From CAZQYC01 sp043746555 (GTDB lineage Bacteria; Pseudomonadota; Gammaproteobacteria; Steroidobacterales; Steroidobacteraceae): a DNA stretch of 14,343 nucleotides. The notes under the pieces were generated by a model. That model did not search any database. It saw only the letters and a list, made by a program, of their open reading frames with translations, and was not told the DNA's origin. Each line of letters starts with the position of its first letter. The first letter of the stretch is position 1. Positions 8,268 through 14,280 of this stretch are shown here, piece after piece. Location: positions 1 through 14,343 of the forward strand of contig JAYTQU010000004.1 of the NCBI GenBank assembly GCA_043746555.1, read 5' to 3'. The position numbers and the translations under genes are program-made.

Positions 8268-9082
8268 CTAAGCCGCCGCTTTGTTCGAATCGGAATGATT
8301 GCGAGCGCTCACCAGCGTAGCGAAGTACACCTCTTCTATCGAGGGTGCTACCGGCTCGAAACTCGTCTCGGGTAGCTGATCCGACTACACATGTATCATC
8401 GTCCGGCCGCTGCTTAATCGTGCCGAGATCACGTTCAGTCGTTGACGATATTGTTCGACCAGCGAGCGATCGACAATTTTTCGCCAGATTCTGTCCTGCA
8501 GGGAAGCGAGCAATGCGCCGGTCGCGCCATGTTGAACGATGCGCCCGTCGACAATGATCGCCATACGCGGACATAGATCCGTCACGTCATCCACAATATA
8601 CGTAGAAAGAATAACCACCACATTCTCGCCAATCTCTGCGAGTAGATTGTTGAAGCGATTGCGTTCTTCAGGATCGAGCCCCGCAGTGGGTTCGTCAACG
8701 ATAATCAGTTGCGGTTGACCGAGTAAAGCCTGTGCGATTCCACCGACTCTTTGCGCGGGCGCGCGGCAGTCATTCCTTTGAGCACGGCAAGATGGTCAAG
8801 CAACTCTAATGCCGACACGCGCGGATACACGCCAAAATCCTGAGGCAGATAACCAAGCACAGCTTGCAATTTTTCCGGTTGCGCCACCGCGTCGATGTCG
8901 CCAAATCGAATACTCCCCTGCGACGGCGTTTGTAGTGTGGCGATGCAACGCATCAGCGTGGACTTACCCGCGCCATTGGGTCCCAACAAACCGAACATAC
9001 CGTTTGGAATGTCGAGCGAGCGGTTATCCAATGCTCGATTGCCATTAGGGTAAATGTGCGTGACGTTTGCTAGTCGCAGCAT
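8268..9082 (-). pseudogene. Degraded ABC transporter ATPase, partner of the permease/M1 protein
   Basis: The gene reads normally from ATG 9082: MLRLANVTHIYPNGNRALDN, Walker A GLLGPNGAGKSTLM, Q-loop GYLPQDFGVYP. At about 8738-8748 RKESV jumps to GIAQALLGQPQLII in another frame. The usual ~28 residues between, which hold the ABC signature (SGGM), are gone, and the frame is broken so that the first frame stops at 8705. The new frame has Walker B IIVDEPTAGLDPEE, but the H-loop reads ILSTYIVDDV, with Tyr (8598-8600) in place of the catalytic His. A TAG at 8385-8387 then sits where the family has Trp (IHV-W-SDQLPE). Open sequence continues (FEPVAPSIEEVYFATLVSAR) to the original stop at 8268-8270, which precedes the permease start by 9 bp, with the ribosome site between. 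An ATPase without a signature motif and H-loop cannot power transport. Confidence 0.88.
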
Positions 9083-9248
9083 GGCTGACCTACTTATTGA
9101 GATTGGAACGACAGGGGGCTGCTCGGGGGTACTGCCGTGTTTAGTCGACGGTCGGCGCTAAAAGGTTGCGCGTAATTCGCAGATCGCTTCCATTCCTCGA
9201 ATCGTCGCTCGGGGCCCTCCCGCCCTTCGTCTCGCTGGTTCTTACTGA

Positions 9249-9659
9249 TCAAACTCTCCCTTTGCTCGCTCGACGCTTGATCGTCGGCGGATAGATCCAC
9301 CAAGTCGCGAACACCGCCAGCCCAAACAGCGTATACGCGAGTATGAATACCCACGGCGGTGCGTCGTAATAGAGGAGCCGTTGCAACCAATGCTCGATGA
9401 AGCTGCCGTCGTAAGTCGTTTCGCCGGCGCGTTCACGCAACCACATCTCCAACGAGGTGAGCGGGCAGACAATGTTAAACCACACCTCGGCGACCACGAT
9501 CGAAATCGCCGCAAGATGCGCGAGCCGAAACCAAAGACAATTCACCCAATGCCATTTGCAAAGGTTGCCGACGATCGCGAACACCAATCCCAAGATCACA
9601 AACAATACGATCGCGATGTGTGTGGTGAGAACGATATCGGCAAAGAACTGGTAAGGCAT
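9249..9659 (-). CDS. DUF2784 family membrane protein
   Basis: A 136-residue integral membrane protein. The ATG at 9659 is chosen because the conserved start MPYQFFADIVLTTHIAIVLF follows directly; an upstream in-frame start adds 10 unconserved residues. There are three or four hydrophobic segments: about residues 5-28 (IVLTTHIAIVLFVILGLVF), 43-60 (LAHLAAISIVVAEVWF), and 108-126 (PPWVFILAYTLFGLAVFATWW). The motifs NCLWFRLAHL, CPLTSLEMWLRERAG and FIEHWLQRLLYYD are typical of DUF2784. The end is basic (IKRRASKGR). The function of the family is unknown. It lies upstream of the decayed ABC operon on the same strand, with about 166 bp between, and is probably a separate transcript. Confidence 0.85.
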   Translation of the reverse strand: MPYQFFADIVLTTHIAIVLFVILGLVFAIVGNLCKWHWVNCLWFRLAHLAAISIVVAEVWFNIVCPLTSLEMWLRERAGETTYDGSFIEHWLQRLLYYDAPPWVFILAYTLFGLAVFATWWIYPPTIKRRASKGRV

Positions 9660-9811
9660 GAGCGTGCTCAAAATAGCGATTCGCCGCATTCAACGCGCAT
9701 GAACATCACACTAGGGGCTTTCTGTAAGTACGAACGAAATGAGGACACGCCATCTTTCATCAGCCCTATTGCGGAGGATGAACGTATTTTATTCGCTCAG
9801 TAGCTGGAGAT

Positions 9812-10645
9812 TCACAGCGCGCGCGCTTCACGAAGCGATCGCGCAGCCAGATCAATCGCCGAATTCGAATTGAGATCGCGACCACCGATGACACAGCTTA
9901 CAAACAGAAACGCTCGATTGCTGCGCTGTATGTTACCGACAATCCATCGAATGACTCGCCCTGAAGTGTCGGTCGCACTTCCCGTCTTGGCGCTGACGAT
10001 AGCATCTGCGGGCCACGGAGCATCGAACACATGTTCGCCCGATGCGTTCATCACCACATCGCGTGGCTGAATCAAAATTGTCTTTACGGCATCGATCGCT
10101 GATTTCTTAACGGGCAATTTGTCTTGGTACAGGTTGAGCAAAAACGTCTGTTGCTCTTCCGGTGTTATTCGCAGCGATTGGCCAAGCCAGAACGTCGTCA
10201 GGCCGCCGGTCGAGTCTTGGTTCCCGTAAGAAAATCGGTTCAAATATTCTTTCTCGCGGCCGGGTCCCAATCGCTCCGCAATGCGTTGGAAAAACCACAC
10301 CACGGAGTAGCGCATGGCGGAGCGCAGCGTGTGATCGCGCCGCCAAGACTCGAAGGGCTGCGCCTTGCCGTCATAGAGCAGCTTCTCGTCGATACTGGAA
10401 ATCACTCCCGAGTCGAGAGCCGCCAACGCATGAGCGATCTTAAACGTAGATGCAGGACTTACTCTTGTTCGACACGCGTCAGCCGGGTTCCGCCGAACTT
10501 GGCCGACTCCGAGTTCCCACAAAAGAAAACAAGATTCTGTTTTCGCCGCTGCGGAATTCTTTGGCACACTCTCGCTGACACAGGGCTGCGCAAATAGAAA
10601 GCCCATCGCGCCGAGCATGATCGTACTTCGAATAACGCCAATCAT
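9812..10645 (-). CDS. Class D (OXA-type) beta-lactamase
   Basis: A 277-residue exported serine beta-lactamase with all class D motifs in order: S66-T-F-K69 (SPASTFKIAHALAALDSGVI; the serine is the nucleophile, the lysine the residue normally carbamylated), S114-V-V (MRYSVVWFFQ), Y140-G-N (FSYGNQD), W153 in GGLTTFWLG, and K220-T-G (SAKTGSATD), followed by VIRWIVGNI. The N-terminus (IMLGAMGFLFAQPCVSES) is a signal peptide, probably cut after residue ~22; a later Met at residue 10 is an alternative start. It acts in the periplasm by hydrolysing the beta-lactam ring. The length is normal for the class. No ribosome site or promoter is obvious. No attC site follows it, so it is a resident chromosomal gene and not a cassette. 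The substrate range cannot be judged from sequence. Confidence 0.93.
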   Translation of the reverse strand: MIGVIRSTIMLGAMGFLFAQPCVSESVPKNSAAAKTESCFLLWELGVGQVRRNPADACRTRVSPASTFKIAHALAALDSGVISSIDEKLLYDGKAQPFESWRRDHTLRSAMRYSVVWFFQRIAERLGPGREKEYLNRFSYGNQDSTGGLTTFWLGQSLRITPEEQQTFLLNLYQDKLPVKKSAIDAVKTILIQPRDVVMNASGEHVFDAPWPADAIVSAKTGSATDTSGRVIRWIVGNIQRSNRAFLFVSCVIGGRDLNSNSAIDLAARSLREARAL

Positions 10646-10770
10646 AAGTTATTTGCCAAATGACGAATTTCGAAATGACAACAGAGAAGCTCCCGTTTAT
10701 CCCCTGCCGCCAATTCCGGTATCTCCCCGTAAAGAGAACGGCAAATGAATGGTCGACTAGCGCGCACGAA

Positions 10771-11211
10771 TCATGTTTCCGTTCGACGTTCAGTGTTCGT
10801 TGACACAGACTCGAAATAACCCCGAGTCAATCGAGAGTAGTTGGTGGCCCAGTACGTCAAAATCCCCATCACGGGCTGAAATGCTGTCAGAACTGCCCAC
10901 CATACGGGTCGGATGCCGAGAAAAACCCATTCTCGATTCTTGGCATCGCGATAGATGTATCGCGCAACGACCAATCCGATTCCGAAGTAGATAATCGGCC
11001 AAGCGATGGCAAAAACCAAAGTAATCGAACTCGGGATGACTTCCCATGAAGACGCGGCGATGCCATCTCTCGCTGCGGCAGCTCGCTCCGTACATTCTTT
11101 ACGCTCCGTTTGATTGCTGATGTGCGCACAGACGAAAGTGGCATTGCGTGAATCGAGCGCGTCAGCCGGAGAGATCAGCATGAACGAAACAAACAAAATC
11201 AGAAATCGCAT
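10771..11211 (-). CDS. Hypothetical exported/membrane protein with two transmembrane segments
   Basis: A 146-residue protein not assigned to a family. A strong ribosome site (AAGGAG, 5-6 nt before ATG 11211) supports the start. Residues 1-19 are a signal peptide (MRFLILFVSFMLISPADALD). A short extracytoplasmic region with two cysteines (FVCAHISNQTERKECTER) follows, possibly a disulfide. Two hydrophobic segments follow: about residues 58-83 (SSITLVFAIAWPIIYFGIGLVVARYI) and 100-120 (IRPVWWAVLTAFQPVMGILTYW). The polar tail contains TNTERRTET. Conserved aromatic residues in the second segment suggest a small inner-membrane protein. The neighbour downstream is the beta-lactamase, 125 bp away on the same strand; a functional link is not shown. 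Confidence 0.7.
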   Translation of the reverse strand: MRFLILFVSFMLISPADALDSRNATFVCAHISNQTERKECTERAAAARDGIAASSWEVIPSSITLVFAIAWPIIYFGIGLVVARYIYRDAKNREWVFLGIRPVWWAVLTAFQPVMGILTYWATNYSRLTRGYFESVSTNTERRTET

Positions 11212-11471
11212 CGCATCTCCTTAGTATCCATCGATTGCACTTCAGTGGCCGGCCCACGGCGGCGCGGATTTTGCGCACGAAAATTGAGCGACGTCTTAGG
11301 GCGTCTTGGTTGGTCCACTGCATTCGTGGTTACGCGTCGTGTTCATGGGCGAGCCGACCACGGAGTAACCGTGCCGACAATAGCACTTTCTTGCGATCGA
11401 TACGCACGTGTTGATTTAGACTGACCGCGAAGATGGTCCGCGAATGATTTCATGTAGAGAGGCCGAACCCC

Positions 11472-11756
11472 ATGAACAAGAAGCATACTTCCAAGCGTAC
11501 CCCCAAAGCTGACGTGCCCTATAGCGTGCGCGACAAAGCCGCAGTCCGGACATTTTGGGCCGGCGCGACAAAACACACCGGAATAACGGAATTGCGCGCG
11601 AAGCGTGGCCGGCCAAAACAGCCGGAGCACGAACTGAAAGAGCAAATTGCATTGCGGCTTGATGCTGATGTAGTTGCTTGGTATCGCAAGCTCGGCGCAG
11701 GTTGGCAAACGCGTATGAATGCCGTGCTGAAAGCTTATCGAGATGCGACGGTTTGA
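11472..11756 (+). CDS. BrnA-like antitoxin (orphan)
   Basis: A 94-residue protein. The basic N-terminus (MNKKHTSKRTPKADVPYSVRD) is followed by the BrnA antitoxin signature in the C-terminal half: RAKRGRPKQPEHELKEQIALR, LDADVVAWYRKLGAGWQTRMNAVLKAY. In BrnTA systems this ribbon-helix-helix protein binds the BrnT ribonuclease and represses its own operon. brnT normally lies directly upstream of brnA, but 11212-11471 holds no reading frame resembling BrnT, so this copy stands alone. A variant without BrnT is known for proteins with the PYSVRD-type N-terminus, so loss of the toxin is not certain. An AGAGAGG stretch 13-19 nt before the ATG could be the ribosome site. It faces the remnant end of the integron, with its 3' end against the intron fragment. 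Confidence 0.72.
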   Translation: MNKKHTSKRTPKADVPYSVRDKAAVRTFWAGATKHTGITELRAKRGRPKQPEHELKEQIALRLDADVVAWYRKLGAGWQTRMNAVLKAYRDATV

Positions 11757-11871
11757 TCCTGCATGTTCTTAGGCTCTAATCGGGATAGGGGGACATCTCG
11801 TCTGGCATCTTTTTCTACGAGACAACCGTTTGGGCCTTCATTGCTTGCGCAACTACTACGCCCTCTGCTGA

Positions 11872-11911
11872 TGACCGCCATGGATGGTGGAAATGCAGCA
11901 ATGCAGGAGCA
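11872..11911 (+). repeat. Structured repeat, copy B (inside the intron remnant)
   Basis: The plus strand reads TGACCGCCATGGATGGTGG then AAATGCAGC and ATGCAGGAGCA. It matches copy A at 12012 with 24 of the first 27 bases identical. On the minus strand it folds as GCAAcTGC-TCCT-GCATTGC followed by a second stem around CCACC...GGCGG. Confidence 0.75.
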
Positions 11912-12011
11912 GTTGCCGAGAACTTCGACGTCACGTGCCGACTCGTTCCAGATGTGTCACACGTCATATCCGGTTCTTGTTCATCGCCTCGCAACTTTAG
12001 CGTTGGACTCT

Positions 12012-12061
12012 TGACCGCCATCGACGGCGGAAATGCAGATATTGCAGGAGCAATATATCTG
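12012..12061 (+). repeat. Structured repeat, copy A (inside the intron remnant)
   Basis: The plus strand reads TGACCGCCATCGACGGCGG, then AAATGCAGATATTGCAGG and AGCAATATATCTG. On the minus strand CAGATA-ta-TTGC-TCCT-GCAA-TATCTG is a hairpin with the same TCCT loop as copy B but different paired bases. A second stem CCGCC-GTCGAT-GGCGG follows. The changes between copies largely keep base pairing. Confidence 0.75.
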
Positions 12062-12173
12062 CCTCCAGACCTCAGCTCGCGGTGACGCCCTTGCCCTTTC
12101 GCTAACCTTAGGCTCTGCTCCTACCTGGTAAGTGGACTTGCACCACTCTAGTTTCGTGCCATGCCCGACACAC

Positions 12174-12233
12174 ACGCTACCGCGAACCCGCGCGCCGCTT
12201 ACGGCGCGTCGTGCTTGAGCGGTTTTGTTGGAC
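12174..12233 (-). repeat. attC site 5 (DUF4160/DUF2442 cassette), R' interrupted by the intron
   Basis: On the minus strand R'' is GTCCAAC, a perfect RYYYAAC (12227-12233). The central stem is GCGCCG-TAAG-CGGCGC, and CCGC...GCGG supplies outer pairing. The far end reads TAGCGT and then the intron begins, so the expected GTTRRRY box is cut after GT. The DUF2442 stop codon lies in the loop of the central stem. Confidence 0.75.
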
Positions 12234-12495
12234 TCTGACGTAACTCAAAGGAAGGACTGCCGGTCAAGAGACCCGAAATGCTGATGTCTTCATCGACCAT
12301 TGGCCAATGCATCCCACTGCCGTTCCCAAGCAATTCACATTTCGCGCGCTGGCGCACAGATGCGTTAGCTAAGCGGGGAAACCACGCAAGGGGAACAGAT
12401 AATGTACGGCCATCCGTGAGGACAACCACCAGCTCATCTTCCGTACAATGAGCGTGCTCTGCACGAGGTTCACTTTTAAGCGCCAAAGAATTCAT
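12199..12495 (-). CDS. DUF2442 family protein (cassette-borne)
   Basis: A 98-residue protein. The ATG at 12495 is chosen because a strong ribosome site (GGAGG, 6 nt before) precedes it; an earlier in-frame start at 12522 lacks one. The DUF2442 pattern is visible: HCTEDELVVVLTDGRTLSVPL, then AWFPRLANASVRQRAKCEL, GSGMHWPMVDEDISISGLL. The last residues (PTKPLKHDAP) are encoded by the attC site, so the C-terminus is a by-product of the recombination site. It overlaps the end of the DUF4160 gene by 20 bp and is surely translated with it. The pair recurs in cassettes and genomic islands and is suspected, though not proven to my knowledge, to be a toxin-antitoxin-like module. Its function is unknown. 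Confidence 0.88.
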   Translation of the reverse strand: MNSLALKSEPRAEHAHCTEDELVVVLTDGRTLSVPLAWFPRLANASVRQRAKCELLGNGSGMHWPMVDEDISISGLLTGSPSFELRQSPTKPLKHDAP

Positions 12496-12724
12496 TCCAA
12501 GCCTCCACAAACATTTCAGCATTTTCCTGTACCAACCGAGACAATTTCGTCAGCTCTTGAGCAGGAAATCCCGCGCTCGAAGCAAGCGCGACCGGGGTTA
12601 GCCAGAATTTAGCCAAAGCACGCTCTCTTTGCACGTGAATATGTGCCGGTTCGTTGTTTTCATTGGAATAGAAATAGAAGAAGAAGAAGAACCGATATGG
12701 GCGAATTCTCAGGATTGTAGGCAC
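12476..12724 (-). CDS. DUF4160 family protein (cassette-borne)
   Basis: An 82-residue protein starting with GTG at 12724, 17 nt inside the cassette. MPTILRIRPYRFFF is the classical DUF4160 N-terminus, followed by SNENNEPAHIHVQRERALAKF, WLTPVALASSAGF, and a helical end (LTKLSRLVQENAEMFVEAWNEFF). The HIHV motif is invariant in the family. The family start PYRFFFYS is expanded to a run of five Phe plus YFYS, caused by a (GAA)5 repeat at 12677-12691. The DUF2442 gene overlaps its 3' end. No signal peptide is present, so it is a cytosolic protein of unknown function. The DUF4160 side is small and has been suggested to act as one half of a two-gene module with DUF2442. Confidence 0.9.
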   Translation of the reverse strand: MPTILRIRPYRFFFFFYFYSNENNEPAHIHVQRERALAKFWLTPVALASSAGFPAQELTKLSRLVQENAEMFVEAWNEFFGA

Positions 12725-12740
12725 TTTCTGTAACTCGTAG

Positions 12741-12821
12741 GCCCAACTCCCGTATTAACCGGTGTGCAAAAGCAAAGCAAAGCGTCGCTTTTGCACGTCA
12801 ATGTTGAATGCGTTGTTCGGC
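12741..12821 (-). repeat. attC site 4
   Basis: On the minus strand R'' is GCCGAAC (12815-12821) and R' is GTTGGGC (12741-12747), an exact GTTRRRY. The arms ATT-C-AAC and GTTAAT pair, with one unpaired C as in typical attC sites. The centre is a perfect 10-bp stem GTGCAAAAGC / GCTTTTGCAC. Length 81 bp. Confidence 0.85.
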
Positions 12822-13174
12822 TCTGAAACTGACCATCGCTGCGAGCCGAAGTGAAACAGCGACCAGGAAGTGTACGACAACGAATGAAAAAGCGCGCTGG
12901 TTCCGATGGCTTGAGTTTGACTCTGTTTGCGAAACGAAGCAGACAGATTTTCCGAATGCCGACAACGTTGGTGCTCTTTATCTCCGGCCAACGCATGAGT
13001 ACGCGACGACGTTACTACCATTCCCACGACTGCGTGGACGCTGGAGGCAGAGTAAAGCATGGAGCAGTTACCGAAATCTCTTGAACGAGCGGATGTCATT
13101 GCGCCGCTCGGCGAACACGCAATATGATTTTGTGGCTTGATGTTTTCGACACGCATGAGTCTTAGTTGTCTTAC
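12822..13174. other. Cassette body without a convincing gene
   Basis: About 350 bp between attC sites 3 and 4. Several overlapping frames are open: minus 13153-12755 running through the attC site (MRVENIKPQNHIACSPSGAM...), plus 12808-13140, and plus 12890-13084 (MKKRAGSDGLSLTLFAKRSR...). None shows a recognisable domain or a strong ribosome site. The minus frame has the orientation expected of a cassette gene and ends in attC-encoded residues, so it is the best guess. The cassette may instead carry a promoter, a small RNA or nothing. Confidence 0.4.
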
Positions 13175-13264
13175 GCCGAACGCCAAGAATAAAACGCTGG
13201 CGAAGCGCGTAGCGATTTGCCAGTCGGGTGGCCGAAGGCCACGAACATCAAGCGCTTGTTATGC
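13175..13264 (-). repeat. attC site 3 (degenerate)
   Basis: On the minus strand R'' is GCATAAC (13258-13264) and R' is GTTCGGC (13175-13181), the latter identical to that of site 2. Inner stems GTGGCC-TTC-GGCCAC and CTGGC...GCCAG are clear, but the arms next to the core boxes pair poorly. A 14-bp stretch (13203-13216) is identical to one in site 2 (13831-13844). The stop codon of the gene ending at 13259 lies in R''. Confidence 0.65.
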
Positions 13265-13486
13265 CGCTTTAAGCACAGCGCGCCGAACCGACTGAGGAAG
13301 GTTTGCATTGATGAATATCTCTTCGGGGTAGAGGTAGTCCTCACCGGACTCATCGACAACGCGCACTTGTCCGTGCTTTTCGCTTTTCACGTCCGGAATG
13401 GACACATAAATCTTGCGGCGCTCGAGGGAAACCTCATAGCCGGAATTATCCAGGCAGATAACGAGACGACGCGATGACTTGGCCAT
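13259..13486 (-). CDS. Conserved hypothetical protein, second gene of a two-gene cassette
   Basis: A 75-residue cytosolic protein. The beginning MAKSSRRLVICLDNSGYEVS leads to LERRKIYVSIPDVKSEKHGQV, RVVDESGEDYLYPEEIF, and LPQSVRRAVLKAA. I recognise this as a recurrent small protein (pattern: -VI-C-N-GY--SLE-RK-Y-V-PD-, then RV-DESGEDYLYP) seen from cyanobacteria to proteobacteria, usually beside the partner encoded upstream here. No function is known to me. It is predicted all-beta, resembling a small SH3-like or Kow-like fold by pattern only. The stop TAA lies in the attC core box. The partner gene ends 11 bp upstream, so the two are co-translated from one cassette. Confidence 0.8.
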   Translation of the reverse strand: MAKSSRRLVICLDNSGYEVSLERRKIYVSIPDVKSEKHGQVRVVDESGEDYLYPEEIFINANLPQSVRRAVLKAA

Positions 13487-13497
13487 GTGTGCAATAC

Positions 13498-13728
13498 CTA
13501 CAAAATATGTTTGATCTTAAATTCTCTCCGGCCTATTCCGGTTGCTTCGTACCAATGGACTTCAGCGCGGACGATTTCTCCATCGCTTAGACGCACCTCC
13601 GCAACACCTTTCCGCTTCCGCCACCGACCACGGCCATGCCGTTTGCGAAGACGCTGAAGCTCACGAATCCCAGAACTTGTCGCGATCGTCTCGATATCCG
13701 AAATGGCACTGACGACTTGGAAGTGCAT
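13498..13728 (-). CDS. Conserved hypothetical protein, first gene of a two-gene cassette
   Basis: A 76-residue basic protein. MHFQVVSAISDIETIATSSG is followed by IRELQRLRKRHGRGRWRKRK, GVAEVRLSDGEIVRAEVHWY and EATGIGRREFKIKHIL. The GRWRK-KG-A-V-L-DG--R-AE-HWYEA-GIG--EFKIK pattern is that of a recurring family of small unnamed proteins. Its many Arg/Lys residues would suit nucleic-acid binding, but that is inference. It is always, as far as I recall, next to the DESGEDYLYP-type protein that follows here. The size, tight spacing (11 bp) and mobile context make a toxin-antitoxin or other maintenance pair worth considering. No ribosome site is obvious before ATG 13728, which lies close to the cassette start. 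Confidence 0.8.
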   Translation of the reverse strand: MHFQVVSAISDIETIATSSGIRELQRLRKRHGRGRWRKRKGVAEVRLSDGEIVRAEVHWYEATGIGRREFKIKHIL

Positions 13729-13784
13729 AGATCGATACTTTCAAATTACGCGGAGAGATGCAACTTGATCTTCTTGATTGGCAT

Positions 13785-13880
13785 GCCGAACGCTGCGGCT
13801 CAAGCGCCGCCGAACGAGGTGAGGGAACAAAAGCGCGTAGCGATATTGTGGTCATCTTGCAGCCGCTTGTTTTGTTAGCT
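13785..13880 (-). repeat. attC site 2
   Basis: On the minus strand R'' is AGCTAAC (13874-13880) and R' is GTTCGGC (13785-13791). The arms GCGGCT-G-CAAG and CTTGAGCCGC pair with one unpaired G, the extrahelical base expected of attC. Length 96 bp. It begins 6 bp after the stop codon of the membrane-protein gene. Confidence 0.85.
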
Positions 13881-13886
13881 GCTGAC

Positions 13887-14258
13887 TCATGTATACAGAC
13901 CAACAACTGCTAGGAGTGATACCACAAGTAGTAGTGGCCAACCTATATGTTTCCCTTTGGTAGCGGCCAAATTTACAAGCAGTGCAACGGAACAGGTTGA
14001 AATGGCAAATGCAATTGGTGCAACAGGCGGATAGGGTGTAAATGAATAGTAGATAGTCATCAAACCCATTAGCCCCCACGATGCGGCGGGCAAATGCCAT
14101 ACACCTCTTAATATGTTGCGAGATACCTTTGATCTTAGTACGCCTTGTACATTTTCAGCCGACAATAGCGGGCCAATCAATTGTTTTTCTCCAAGATAGC
14201 CATGAGCTACGCCGGGAATTATGGCCAATACGCCAGATAAAAATAGCCATGGATTCAT
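13887..14258 (-). CDS. Small four-helix membrane protein (cassette-borne)
   Basis: A 123-residue integral membrane protein with four hydrophobic segments: residues about 4-22 (WLFLSGVLAIIPGVAHGYLG), 52-72 (GVWHLPAASWGLMGLMTIYYS), 77-97 (YPPVAPIAFAISTCSVALLVN) and 104-122 (HIGWPLLLVVSLLAVVGLY). Helix 1 contains a conserved-looking PGVAHGYLGE motif and helix 2 the motif RGVWHLP; two histidines in the membrane resemble the pattern of small uncharacterised cassette proteins. An AGGAG sequence 11 nt before ATG 14258 could serve as ribosome site. The leader inside the cassette is only about 20 nt, so expression would come from an upstream (right-hand) promoter such as the integron Pc. Function unknown. 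Confidence 0.82.
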   Translation of the reverse strand: MNPWLFLSGVLAIIPGVAHGYLGEKQLIGPLLSAENVQGVLRSKVSRNILRGVWHLPAASWGLMGLMTIYYSFTPYPPVAPIAFAISTCSVALLVNLAATKGKHIGWPLLLVVSLLAVVGLYT

Positions 14259-14280
14259 GGGGTGCTTGTCTCCTACGTAC

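Larger units (their letters stand above)
11770..12173 (-). mobile_element. Group IIC (attC-type) intron remnant: domain I only, no reverse transcriptase
   Basis: Read on the minus strand, the fragment starts GTGTGTCGGGCATGG at 12173. This resembles the 5' end and first helix of group IIC introns (GUGUGCCCGGCAUGG in the Oceanobacillus iheyensis intron, from memory). In order there follow a GGTGCAAGTCCACTTACC segment, a CTAAGG-TTAGC-AAGGGCAAGGGCGTC segment, a GAGGTCTGGAGG segment, and GATGAACAAGAACCGGATAT, then GAGTCGGCACGTGACGTCGAAG. All have counterparts in the same order in IIC domain I. No intron-encoded protein and no domain V/VI could be found before the brnA-like gene, so the 3' part is lost. 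The left boundary is approximate. The fragment abuts an attC site, the normal target of this intron class. It explains the small shadow reading frames on both strands here. Identification rests on remembered consensus and should be tested with covariance models. Confidence 0.6.

Noticed and set aside
10124..10597. 157-codon open frame on the plus strand
   Set aside because: Lies opposite the beta-lactamase gene, which has all its motifs; the plus frame has no recognisable pattern.
9812..10645. The beta-lactamase gene as an integron cassette
   Set aside because: No attC boxes flank it, and the attC sites start only at about 12174.
10646..10770. Sigma-70 promoter TTGTCA-17-TGGCAA before the beta-lactamase
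   Set aside because: The -10 match is too poor to support, and no second evidence was found.
11343..11708. 121-codon open frame on the minus strand
   Set aside because: Antisense to the BrnA-like gene, with no domain pattern or ribosome site.
12003..12009. GTTGGAC on the plus strand as a further attC core site
   Set aside because: No matching RYYYAAC box or bulged arms at a suitable distance; the stretch is better explained by the intron remnant.
11763..12175. Small open frames on both strands left of the array
   Set aside because: They fall inside the intron RNA-like region; the translated products resemble the spurious proteins often called over structured intron RNA.
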